From NCBI RefSeq assembly GCF_963855985.1, contig NC_087108.1, positions 13,100,001-13,164,000 of the forward strand: a stretch of 64,000 nt of DNA, given 5' to 3'. The DNA is from Ostrinia nubilalis (lineage: Eukaryota; Arthropoda; Insecta; Lepidoptera; Crambidae). Of the stretch, positions 43,573-54,399 are shown piece after piece (the stretch's first letter is position 1; the number at the start of each line of letters is the position of its first letter). The notes below the pieces were generated by a model. The model saw nothing but the letters and a program-made list of their open reading frames with translations, was not told the origin of the DNA and did not search any database. The position numbers and the translations under genes are program-made.

Positions 43573-44187
43573 TTCCAGCCCGTGGTCGCCACTCGAGAAC
43601 TTTTCTGCCCCAACGGCCATCGTCTCTACGAGCTATGTGCCCCGCCCACTGCCACTTGGTTTTAGCAATTCTGCGAGCTATGTCGGTCACTTTGGTTCTC
43701 CTGCGGATTTCCTCATTTCTGATTCGATCACGCAGGAAAACTCCAAGCATGGCCCGCTCCATCGCCCTTTGGGTGACCTTGAGCCTTCTTATGAGGCCCA
43801 TAGTAAGCGACCACGTTTCAGGTCCATATACCATCACTGGCAACACACACTGCTCGAAGACAGTCAGAGAAGGCTTGAGACACTGCGGTATTTCGGACGT
43901 GAGTATATTGCGTAGCTTCCCGAACGCTGCCCAGCCGAGTTGCATTCGACGATTGACCTCTTTCTCGAAGTTGGCCTTACCTAACTGGATTGTTTGTCCC
44001 AGCCTAGGTATACATAATTGTCAACAACTTCGAGTGTAGAGTCTCCAACCTTCAAAAGAGTGGGTGCGACACGGACATTAGACATGATTTTTGTCTTGTC
44101 CATGTTCATTCTGAGACCCACTTGTTGAGAGGCTCTATTGAGGCCATCGAGCATTGTGCCTAGATCTTCCAAGGTCTCAACCATGAC
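43573..44187 (-). mobile_element. RTE-type LINE fragment, antisense
   Basis: Minus-strand frames give the C-terminal half of the RT: LGTMLDGLNRASQQVGLRMN and MDKTKIMSN (44,184-43,981), one frame break, then QLGWAAFGKLRNIL ... VMVYGPETWSL ... WAGHIARRDDGRWGRKVLEW (43,945-43,573). Its distal end coincides with the start of the second large duplication copy. Confidence 0.88.
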
Positions 44188-44199
44188 TAAGTAGGAGTA

Positions 44200-44520
44200 A
44201 TTTCAGCCAAATACCAAATGACGTCCACTACTGGACAAAGGCCTCTCCCAAGGATTTCCACAAGGACCGACCCTACGCTGCGCGCTTCCAGACACTTCCC
44301 GCGACCTTCACCAGTTCGTCGGTACACCTAGTCAGGGAGAGTCAGGGGCCTGCCCACATTATGTCATCCGGCCATGTCAAGTTTCTGCCCCAGAGGCCAT
44401 CAGCTCTACGAGCATTGCCCTTTGGGTGACCTTAAGCCTTCTTTTGAGGACCATAGTATGCGACCACGTCTCAGATCCGTATGTCATCACTGGCAACATG
44501 TACTTAACTGGCCAAAGACT
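44200..44520 (-). mobile_element. RTE-like LINE fragment, antisense (duplicate of 27,866)
   Basis: Same fragment as in copy C, including AAATACCAAATGACGTCCACT and the inverse of the VLKRRLKVTQRAM region; part of the duplicated block, not an independent insertion. Confidence 0.8.
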
Positions 44521-44635
44521 ACAGACAATACGTAGCAGGTAAATCAGATTAACAAAACTGTATGAAAGATCACAATTCGTCGGCTCTAAGTTCTTCTCAA
44601 TAAATAACATCAGGCGTTATAATTTATATGAATAA

Positions 44636-44960
44636 CTAGCTTTCCGCCCGCGTGGAATTTTGTCTGTCACAGAAAAACTTTATCGCGCGCGTCCCTGTTT
44701 CAAAAACTAGGATAAAAACTATCCTATGTCCTTTCCCGAGACTCAAAATATCTCTATGCCAAATGGCAATGCCAGATTTTGTATGGGAGGTGGCGTCTTT
44801 TTTTTTTCGCGCGGCCATCGACCAAACTTTATTTTTTGAAAAAAAAAATGACGCCAATTTCCGGCATTGTCTTTTCATCAAAATCGGTTCAGAGGTTTAG
44901 GCGTGAAAGCAAGACAGACAGACAGACAGACAGAGTTACTTTCGCCTTTATAATATTAGT
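44636..44960 (-). mobile_element. lep1-like element, inverted, with small nested hairpin element
   Basis: Duplicate of 28,268-28,515 but interrupted at about 44,764-44,872. The interruption starts GGCAATGCCAG, ends CCGGCATTG and has facing T and A tracts (GGCGTCTTTT / AAAATGACGCC), so it is itself a small hairpin insertion. Confidence 0.75.
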
Positions 44961-45178
44961 AATAGTACGGTGACAAATAGTAATTTTGACTTTGACTTCC
45001 GTCGTAACTGTGTCACGTCCGTCGTAAACACATAGTAGGTATATCCGATTTCTCTTTGTACGACGAAGTCGCGTACCGGAGGTAAATACATGTTTAACAT
45101 GATATTGAATAATAATGTGTAGGTAGTCCATAACATACTAAGCGAACAACTCATAACAGACGTATGAAGATTATAATA

Positions 45179-45607
45179 ATTAACTTTTTAAAAAAATAAA
45201 ACCGACTTCAAATGCGTGATCACAAAAAAAAACTAAAAATTAAAAATATTGCTTATAAAAAAGTTCATCCCCAATTTTCCACACTTGGGGGTGAAATATT
45301 TTCTTCAAATTCGCATGAAACCACCCTTTTGATAATACCTATTCAACAAAAAAATAATCGTTCAAATTGATTTATAATCGGCGGAGATATTGCGTATAAA
45401 AAAGTTCATCCCCAATTTTCCACCCTTGGGGGTTGTTTTTTCTATTATTAAATTTAAATGGGACCACCCTTGAGGTATTACCTATACGCTGAAAAAAGAT
45501 TTGTTCAAATCGGTTCATAATTGGCGGAGTTATCGCGTAACAAACATAGAAAAAAAAAAAAAACATACGGGTCGAATTGAGAACCTCCTCCTTTTTTGAA
45601 GTCGGTT
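45179..45607. mobile_element. MITE splitting the SDR10 promoter
   Basis: Terminal repeats AAACCGACTTCAAA and TTTGAAGTCGGTT; interior with two repeats of AAAAAAGTTCATCCCCAATTTTCCAC. Copy C has the empty site ATTATAAAAAGATGTTCC (31,454). The insertion lies between the TATA box (now about 45,171) and the start region of SDR10. Confidence 0.9.
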
Positions 45608-45657
45608 GAAAAGATGTTCCTCCGACTGAGTCGCAGTGAACAGGTGACAAACACATC

Positions 45658-46401
45658 ATGAGCTTCAAGAGCAAGGTGGTGATCGTGACGGGGGCCAGCG
45701 CCGGTATCGGGGCAGCCACGGCGGTGCACTTCGCCAAGGAAGGAGCCAGCGTGGTCGTGGTCGGAAGAAATGAAGCCAAGCTGAAGGACGTGGCACACAA
45801 ATGCGCCGCGGTCGGCAGTGCGCCGCTCATGGTCAAAGCAGATGTCTCTAACGATGACGATGCCAGAAGAATCATCAGCGAAACTATAAAAAAGTTCGGC
45901 AAACTAGATGTACTAGTCAATAATGCAGGTGTCATGACATTCGGAACACTGTTAGATGGAAAAATCTTGGAAAGTTTCGACAAGTGCGTTGGCGTGAATT
46001 TGAGGGCTATGATCCACACCTCGATGCTGGCCGCGCCTCACTTGGTCAAAACTAAGGGGAACATCGTGAACATATCGAGTATTCTTGGGCAGTTCCATAT
46101 CGGTGCGTTCGTGAATGGGTATGCGTCTTCTAAAGCCGGGTTGAGTCACTTCACGAGAGGGGGTGCGAAGGAGTTGGCTGAGCACGGGGTGAGGATGAAC
46201 GTGGTGAGCCCTGGCCCAGTGGACACAGCACTGCTGGAAGATTTCGGAGCGACCGCAGGAGTGCAGGAGGTGAAGACGGCTTTGGGACGGGTGTCCCAAG
46301 CGGATGAGATGGCTGACTTGATCCTTTATGTGGCCAGCGACAAGGCGAAAGGAATAACGGGGTCTGAGTTTGTGGCCGATAATGGTATAAGCTTGGTCTA
46401 A
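45658..46401 (+). CDS. short-chain dehydrogenase/reductase SDR10
   Basis: Intact 247-aa duplicate of SDR5 with about eight amino-acid differences, none in TGASAGIG, NNAG, N114, S141, Y155 or K159. The reading frame is clean although its ancestral TATA box is now about 480 bases upstream of the ATG because of the MITE at 45,179. The 3' flank, including AATAAA at about 46,467, matches SDR5 closely. It may be silent, or transcribed from a new start inside or after the MITE. Confidence 0.93.
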   Translation: MSFKSKVVIVTGASAGIGAATAVHFAKEGASVVVVGRNEAKLKDVAHKCAAVGSAPLMVKADVSNDDDARRIISETIKKFGKLDVLVNNAGVMTFGTLLDGKILESFDKCVGVNLRAMIHTSMLAAPHLVKTKGNIVNISSILGQFHIGAFVNGYASSKAGLSHFTRGGAKELAEHGVRMNVVSPGPVDTALLEDFGATAGVQEVKTALGRVSQADEMADLILYVASDKAKGITGSEFVADNGISLV

Positions 46402-46959
46402 TAGTGTACGGTACTATACGTAATAATAAGTCAAGAATATTGTACAATTTTAAGTTTCTTATTCAAATAAACACCGTAGTGTTCACTGTGTTTGTCTGAC
46501 GCATTATTGTGTTATTTGAGCATGACTGGTACTATGTATTATTTAATGGTTCAATAATAAATTGTGAGAGTATAATCTTGTCTTCAACATTGTATAATTT
46601 TTTTTTATGCATAACAAGGCAGGTATTTGACCACAATCGCACCTGATGTTAAGTGGGATGCATTCTAGTAGTGTATTGTAGTAGTAGTTAAAAAGAAGCT
46701 ATCCTAGTAATCGGCAAATTTTTCGTTTTTATAAAAAGTAGGTAGAGTGAAAATTTTTAACATTTACACAACTACATTCCAACTCAATTTCATCAGTAAA
46801 TCTTACGCCGATGAGATTAACAAAACTGTAACAAAATATACTTAGTTTATCACAATAAATTCGTTGGCCATAGTTCTGCTCAATAAATAGCATCAGGCGT
46901 TTTATAATATTCATATACGTGAATGAATGATATGAAATAAGTTCATAGTATTGAATTGA

Positions 46960-47225
46960 ATTAAAAAAAATTATTGTCAGACCGAGGTCCATAATCGTGT
47001 TAGTAACAATTTTCACTTAGCCTATGTTAGTAAGATACAAATAATAATAAATACACTTTATTGCACACCAAACAAATAACATAACAGAAGAAAAGGAACA
47101 CACAAGGTACAATAATGAATATGAAGCCGCTTACATAGCACTGGAGACGTGCAAGCTAAGCCAGCGCCCCAGCAGCGGCGAGTCCCACCTGTCAGCCAAT
47201 GCAAATAATTATGTAATGCAATAGT
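46960..47225 (-). mobile_element. retroinsertion (LINE/SINE 3' end), antisense
   Basis: On the minus strand it reads through GACTCGCCGCTGCTGGGGCGCTGG to TTTGTTTGGTGTGCAATAAAGTG and a TATTATTATT tail; CAAATAAT flanks the core at about 47,038 and 47,206. Absent from copy C, so inserted after the large duplication. Confidence 0.65.
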
Positions 47226-47985
47226 ATGATGAACCACCTTCTGCAAAATTAATACAGTTAACTTTTTAATATTTATGTCACATCTTAACACTTGAGGGCG
47301 CCATGGATGTTCTTAAATACGTACCTATAATACCCTGATATTAGACCCTGGTCTACCGTACCAATGCTCTTCATAGAGTGTTTTGCTAAATCCTTAACGT
47401 TTAACAGAGACTGCAACGTGATTTTTAATTAGTTTGCTAATCAATTAAAAGTAGAATTTTCACTTTCAATATGTAGTCTCTGTGATATCACGGCTCGAAT
47501 ATTAAAAATAATCAAAGATAAAACTATTTAAGTTACAGATAAAGTAGGTACAAGTCGATAGAATATGTATCTAGCGAATGATAATAAAAAAATAATGCCT
47601 ATTCACTTCACTTGAATCTGTAGATGTAGAATGACAATGAAGAAATGTTATCTACTATTAATTTTATTGTTAACTCACTGTTATTGCAAGTAAACACGTC
47701 ACTAGGAAGTGACATTATTAGAATAGATACACAATCAAGATGATTGTTTGAAGTGCTTGGATGTTGTAATAATAATGGAGATAATTAATCTCTAAGTAGG
47801 CATTGTAAAACATCTAAACACTCCAAACAATAAAAATTGCACTTAGGTGTAGGTATAATATATAGAATACAATTACCTATGTTCAATCATAAATACCTAC
47901 ATGGTGGAAAACTTTTAGTAATAATACCCAGGAGGAAAATAACTTTTTTATCTGCTTTTAACTACATTACATCTACGAAAGTCAT
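47226..47985. other. duplicated intergenic sequence
   Basis: No gene; matches 33,411-34,159. Confidence 0.6.
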
Positions 47986-48212
47986 TCATGACAAGCACAT
48001 CAATTTTCCCAAACTTCTCAATGGCCTTTTCAACGATTTTTCTAGTATCGGCTTCAATGGACACGTCATCTCCTTTAATGACGATTTTGAGTCTGTCTTC
48101 GTTTTTTCCTACGATGACAACGTTAGCTACTGTTTGAGCCAATTTTATGGCGATAGTGGCCCCAATGCCAGAACTGCCTAGTCACGATGACCACTTTACC
48201 CGTGAAAGTCAT
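47986..48212 (-). pseudogene. antisense SDR pseudogene, copy D
   Basis: Duplicate of the pseudogene at 34,160-34,386, with the same deletion in the TGASSGIG region and the same truncation before NNAG; a few further substitutions (for example TVANVV for GANVV). Confidence 0.9.
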
Positions 48213-51065
48213 ATTTGTAGCTCATTTATTTCTGACTGTATTCAATTAAGTAATAATGAGTACGTTAAATTTGGTATCGCTGATTAGATTTATGCCAGTA
48301 AGATAAAACAGTATTAATTTGTGACGGAATGATGTTTAAAAATCCGCCTAACTTAAAGGTGATAAAAATTTGATATTTTCACTATAAAATTGAAGAGATT
48401 CAATTAGGTGGTTAAGATGATAATTGAGATGAATAGCACGTAGCAACGTAGCACCTTACGGTTTTACGGTTTGAGTTAGGGCGCTATCTTGCAAGAAACT
48501 TCTATTTAATGTAAGTACTCTTGAATTATGCAAATCACTAAGGGTACTTAGCCTTTAACTATGGACGTCGGGTCTCAGAGGCCCACCCCCCTTTCCAATT
48601 TCTCGGTTTAAACACCTTCCCGCCAAGTGCTGCTTTCGACCATCTCAGTAGCTTCAGTTTTAACTGTGTTTGGAACGAGGAGGCATAAAATCGCGTCTTC
48701 CGGCACTTATTACTTGAGTAATAACCATCCAAAATTTTGTCCGGGCCTGGGAGACCCGATGACTATATTTTCCATACAAACATACTTGTATGGATGTGAC
48801 TTGTCAACTATAATTTTTTTATATTATATTATTATAATATTAAGTAAATTGTTCTAGTGTAAGAATACATAATGGCAGAAAGTATCTGAGTACACTAGCT
48901 ATATTATTAGCCCAACTATCTAAAGAACATTTCAGGAGTAAGGTATTTCTTGTAGACGATTCTTCTTTTGAGTTTAGATGTCTTAGAATTCACAATTGCT
49001 GCAGATTCCAATTCTGAATGGTGTGCATTTTGCCTATCAAAGCTCTCAAAGAAAGATAACACATGCCTGTAGAAATAATTTGTCTTAAGTGTTCTAGGCT
49101 ACTGTGTATAATTTTTGTAACTTTAACCCTTCTCAAAAATTTTGTTTTATGAGTATTTCTCAAAAAAAATGTACATTTTGAAAAAAAAAGTGTGCTTTGA
49201 AACAGTTCAAAAGTTTTATATTTATAAATCATCACACAAAAAAAACACACACACAATTTTGAAGGATGAATATTAATCTTTAAGATAACGAAGAATTATA
49301 GCTATAATCCTACTTATTACCAAATTTTAGATATTTTAAAAATAGTCCTTTTTTACCTTTCATACAAAAACCTGTTTGCCACCCTAGCTTTTTCATGTAT
49401 TTTTGTTTCATAAAATGCGATACGTAACTAAATTATTGTAAATTTCTTTGTATTATCGTTCTACAGTAATCGCAGTTTCTGTATCAAATTGATTTTCTAT
49501 GGGGTGTCATAATGAATTGGCAATTTAAAGCAAAAAAACAAAATGAGTCGCTCTCATTTACTATTTCGTTATTTACTCTTTAGTTACGATTTATTTCTAC
49601 TTTTCCATGGTTTCTGAACAATTCCGTATTTATTTTACACGGACAACAATAGCTGCACTCTGAATGGCTGTTGGCCTGACGTCTCCGCCATAACATCTAT
49701 CGCGAAAATTAGTGAAAACGTGTGTGTTTTGTGGGATTACTTTTTTGTAACAGGCAGTAAAATCAGCGATTTTATATAGAACGGTAAGTCTTCATTTAAC
49801 CATTTTTTGTAATACGTGTGGTACGAACATTTAGTAAGCTTTTATATTAGCTGTAACAAATTTTATCAAAAAAATACTTGTTTCTGATCTCATTTTGTCT
49901 AATATTTCGTTACGTTTTTTACGAATTTCGTTACGTTACGAAAAAGTACAACATAATGCTGAGTGTATACTGTTATTACCTGACTAAGCATAGTAATATT
50001 CACTAATTAAGGCTTGGTATTTCTGCTAAAGTAGGTATTTCGCGCTGTCAAAATCTGCGCGCGCAATACTTCGCCGAAGACAGCGCGCCAAAGAGCTCTC
50101 GCGGCTACACAGTATAGAAATACGCAGTTGGTTAGGTTAGGTTGACTTCCTTCCGTTCAAGCATCACACTCACAGCACTTTCTAATACAAATCATATCCA
50201 AGTGATACAAATTAAAACAACTTTCAAAATTTTTGGGAATATATTTTAGAATCGAATAAATTAGAATAGAACTGCCAAAGTAAACACGGTTCAAAGAGGC
50301 GTGGCGTCACCCGACCTTCCGGAAGTTCCGCGCCGGCTAAAAGAATTTCAAGATTACGTCACCCGACCTATCGGTAGATCCTCGGGAGCTTGAGCGATTG
50401 GAAAAACATTTTATGATCAGTTATGTTACTCGTAGTAGCGATTATTTAGAGCTTGGATAATAAATTATAGTTGTTGCAATTCACGAAACTTTGCATGAGG
50501 TTAATTACGTTAATCAGTACACGCATCAATTTTGTTCAGTCTTTTTGTTTATTAATAAATAAAAATGTCATACTAAAATTGCATGCATAATAATATTTGT
50601 TTGTATTGGTCTGGGTGTTTTCTTTCCATAATTTATGTATAACGTATGTACGGGGCTCTGTATCGAAAATCACTATGAGCAATGAGCATCACACACGGTT
50701 ACCTGGAGTGCATTACCGCAGCAAAATTTTTATAAATGTTTTTATAAATGCTTTAGAGTCGAGAGTATAGCAGATAATTAGTCCATCGTGAGCAGAAATT
50801 TGTCCACTAATAGTAAAATTCGTTCAAATTATAGTTTTAAAGTTATTAGGAAAAAACAAATTTTGCTGGGGTAACGTTTCAAACATTACCCTGGCAAATT
50901 TTTTTCCCGGAACCAAATACATGGATAGATAGCTCTTGTTGCGTAGTAATTTGTCCACGAATAGCAAAATTTGTTCGTGTTCCGGTTCTCAAGTTATTTA
51001 GAATTTTGCTCGGGTAATGTTTTGTGATGTTCCAGATCTCGTAAATGGCTCAACGCAGAAGTCCC

Positions 51066-51692
51066 GTTGATATCTGCTGCATCTGCCATGTTTTTGGCTA
51101 TAAGATTCTTCTATCTTACGGCTTAGACCTTTAGCTACAGACCTTAGACAGTATTTTTGTGAAAATTCTTACGCATGGTGGAGGAAGGGACGCTCTAGAC
51201 ACTCAAGTCTACAAGGAGTCACATCAACTCCAGTTTTAAATCCGTTGACATCTGCTGCATCTGCCATCTTTTTGGTTAGAAGATTCTTCCATCTTGCAGC
51301 GTAGACCTTTAGCTACAGACCTTAGACAGTATTTTTGTGAAAATTCTTACGCATGGTGGAGGAAGGGACGCTCTAGACACTCAAGTCTACAAGGAGTCAC
51401 ATGAATTCCAGTTTTAAATCCGTTGACATCTGCTGCATCTGCCATCTTTTTGGCTAGAAGATTCTTCTATCTTGCAGCTTAGACCTTTAGCTACAGACCT
51501 TAGACAGTATTTTTGAAACATTCTTCTTACGCATGGTGGAGGAAGGGACGCTCTAGAGACTCAAGTCTACAAGGAGTCATATGAACTCCAGTTTTAAATC
51601 CGTTGACATCTGCTGCATCTGCCATCTTTTTGGCTAAAAGATTCTTCTATCTTACAGCTTAGACCTTTAGCTACAGACCTTAGACAGTATTT
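51066..51692. repeat. 178-bp tandem repeat, 3.5 units
   Basis: GTTGACATCTGCTGCATCTGCCAT starts units at 51,066, 51,244, 51,422 and 51,602 (spacings 178, 178, 180). Units contain CTTAGACCTTTAGCTACAGACC and GGTGGAGGAAGGGACGCTCTAGA. The last unit is cut after about 90 bases at TTTTTTATTATTTG. Confidence 0.95.
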
Positions 51693-52558
51693 TTTATTAT
51701 TTGTTTGTGTCAGTGTGCTCTTCTAAAGAGTGTAAGACGATTGTAATTTGTATGTAGGTACTATTAAAATGTAATTTTAACTCATTGGTTTTGTCTCATA
51801 TTTGAGGAATGTACTATGTATCATGAGTAGAGTCTTCGTTTAAAAGGATGCGAACGATTTAAATAAATTCAATAGGTAGACAAAATTGATAATAATTCTT
51901 AATTATCAAAAATTTAAGCTTTCTCCAGTAACACTGATATTATTATACTGTGACTCATCAAAGTCATCATTGTCAAAAATATTGACAAATCGCGAACTGT
52001 CACGGCCAAAAAACTGACACGCGTCCGTCCTCCGTAAGCGCCACCGCGCGACTGATTGAGATTGTTCAAGCCGTCATGGACGATTTTTTCCACATTTTTT
52101 AACATAGTAACTAAATAAGACGCAATATAAAAATTTCATCCGTTAAAAGCCCTCAAGTTATTTCTGAACTTTAGTTTAGTAAAAGATTTAGAATCTCAAA
52201 TCGCTTATTTTAAAAATAAAACCATAAATAGAAAACGAATAGAGGTAACTTTGGGAATTTATTCTATCGAGTCAACTTCATCAAATCGTGTTTCCATCCG
52301 TTAATAGCCCTAGAAAATATCCTCAACTATGCCCAATAAAAATCTTAGCCTTTAATTTTACTGTTTAGTACCTCAAAAATGAAAAATGAAAACCTCATTT
52401 TCGCCATTTTCTCTGCTACCCGGCCTTATTCAAAAAATATAGAGCGTTAATAACAAAAGGATTGGATACTATCTGCTTTACAGAAGTGCCACCAGCAAAA
52501 AATTATCAAATCATTTAGATTACGTTTTTATGTGATTACTTCTTTTGTTTTTTTAGGA

Positions 52559-52657
52559 ATGCCGCCAAAAACCAATGCCGAAAGGCAAAAAGCTTACAGA
52601 GAACGACTCAAAATGGATAAACATGATTTTCATGATGATGATGATGAACAAAAATAA
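52559..52657 (+). CDS. possible small ORF inside the piggyBac-like element
   Basis: A 32-codon frame begins three bases after a good acceptor (TTTTTTTAG, 52,556). It starts MPPKTNAERQKAYRERLK and ends in an acidic HDDDDEQK. The AERQ.AYRERLK block resembles a short basic motif seen at the N-termini of many insect transposon-associated proteins. A matching donor (ACG|GTAAGT) is at 49,784, giving a possible 2.77-kb intron and a non-coding first exon. No transposase follows. It may be a relic. Confidence 0.35.
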   Translation: MPPKTNAERQKAYRERLKMDKHDFHDDDDEQK

Positions 52658-53411
52658 TTTTACTAAAATAGTATGAATGATTACTCCCTTATTTTATTTC
52701 TAACCCCTTAATATTACCCCGTATTTGGGTGCATACTTACAAATATTTCGAATTGAATAAATGAAGAGCATTCACAATATTTCGCCAATGTATAAACAAG
52801 CCTTATGGCCTTACTATTTCGTTACTACCGTTTCGTTACGTACATTTTTTTTGAGAAATACTCTTATGTCCTTCAGAAATTTTGTTCATGTTTTTAAGTT
52901 ACATGGTTATTAATTAGCAAGGAAAAAAATATTACTATTATTTTTAATAGTCTACTGTAATCAAGGAGCCTATATGTGATGGCAAGTCAATTAACACTGA
53001 AAAACGTCTAACTTTTTAATATTTGCAAAAAATATATTAAATGATGGTTAAAATTTGATTACATTTACTACTAAATCCTTTATTAATAGTTATTAGATAT
53101 ATATCAACTCTTTAATAAATTCAAATTGATTCAGATATGAAAATAAGAAGAATTTTAGATAGGGGTCTGTGAGACCCGACGTCCATGGGAGTGTGATTAT
53201 TTTTTCACGTCCATAGTTAAAGGTTAGGTATGAGGAAGAGGTATTAATTAATTCCATTAAACCAGTTAATTCATAGTACCAGGTATGTATTACGAACAAT
53301 AATATTATTATGCACTAAACAGAAGACATCGTAAGTAAACATCATCCCATCAAAAACAATACTTGTCAAAAAAACCAAGTCTCGCAACTCAGTTGTTCTA
53401 CGGTAAAAAGT

Positions 53412-53800
53412 CCCCTATCCGTCCCCCGGACACGGCCTGAGCCGAGGTCCGAGCCTACCGTGGCGCCCTCAGGCCGCGTCCGTAGTCCCCTCGATCGGGC
53501 CCACTAGAGTGAGCCCGCCGTAGGCTGGACTTTGGTCCAACACCGCGGTGGGCAACCCTCTAGTTGGGTTCGCCACTGATCGGGCGCCTTATGCGCTCGA
53601 TACGGCCCGATCGCGAACGTCGGTCTGCGACCTACGCGGACGAGCCTGGGCTTCGCTTCGCGAAGCCCACACTCGGCCTCGTCGGCACGCGCACCGACGA
53701 TCGCCAAACGGCTAGAGTACCTTCTGTACTCGCCACTCTGCCCGGTGAAGCTGGAAAAGCTCCACAAGCTACCAGCGCGCGTCCCTTCAAAAAAAAAAAA
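53412..53800 (+). mobile_element. 389-bp GC-rich poly(A) retroinsertion, left arm
   Basis: Begins CCCCTATCCGTCCCCCGGAC and ends GTCCCTTC followed by an A tract; flanked by the 12-bp duplication ACGGTAAAAAGT (53,400 and 53,801). Behaves like a SINE or a 5'-truncated LINE. Open frames of about 105 codons on both strands are by-products of GC content. Confidence 0.92.
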
Positions 53801-54010
53801 ACGGTAAAAAGTTGTGAGATCCATGTAATACCAAGTCCAGGCCAGGAAATCTTTAACGTTTTACATAAATTATTGACTTGGCCATCGCACTAAATAATTT
53901 AATTTACACGCGTTTTCATGCGATGGCCAAGTCAATATAATTTCCTGATTTTTTCCTAAGATTTCCTGGCCTGGACTTGGTATTACATGGATCTCACAAC
54001 TTTTTACCGT

Positions 54011-54399
54011 TTTTTTTTTTTTGAAGGGACGCGCGCTGGTAGCTTGAGGAGCTTTTCCAGCTTCACTGGGCAGAGTGGCGAGTACAGAAGGTACTCTAGC
54101 CGTTTGGCGATCGTCGGTGCGCGTGCCGACGAGGCCGAGTGTGGGCTTCGCGAAGCGAAGCCCAGGCTCGTCCGCGTCGGTCGCAGACCGACGTTCGCGA
54201 TCGGGCCGTATCGAGCGCATAAGGCGCCCGATCAGTGGCGAACCCAACTAGAGGGTTGCCCACCGCGGTGTTGGACCAAAGTCCAGCCTACGGCGGGCTC
54301 ACTCTAGTGGGCCCGATCGAGGGGACTACGGACACGGCCTGAGGGCGCCACGGTAGGCTCGGACCTCGGCTCAGGCCGTGTCCGGGGGACGGATAGGGG
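54011..54399 (-). mobile_element. 389-bp poly(A) retroinsertion, right arm, mirror copy
   Basis: Same length, same orientation relative to the arm and same 12-bp flanks (inverse: ACTTTTTACCGT at 53,999 and 54,400) as the left copy. I count about four base differences and equal poly(A) length. Confidence 0.92.

Larger units (their letters stand above)
48552..53223. mobile_element. 4.67-kb piggyBac-like element, TTAG target duplication
   Basis: Ends CCTTTAACTATGGACGT and its exact inverse (17 bp), flanked by TTAG; the empty site GGTACTTAGATATGAGG is at 34,692. The internal motif ATGGACGTCGGGTCTC directly overlaps the left terminus, but on the right its inverse is set about 20 bp inward, echoing piggyBac's asymmetric terminal/internal repeats. 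Subterminal inverted copies of GAGTATTTCTCAAAAAAAATGTAC lie at 49,149 and 52,846. No transposase frame is present. Contains a 178-bp tandem array and a possible small spliced gene. Confidence 0.85.

Noticed and set aside
51066..51692. Tandem repeats considered as a CRISPR-like array
   Set aside because: Units are contiguous 178-bp copies without short repeats alternating with unique spacers, in an insect genome.
53504..54307. Four open frames of 106-125 codons in the palindrome
   Set aside because: They lie in the GC-rich retroinsertion in both orientations, include the poly(A)/poly(T) tract as Lys/Phe runs, and match no protein family.
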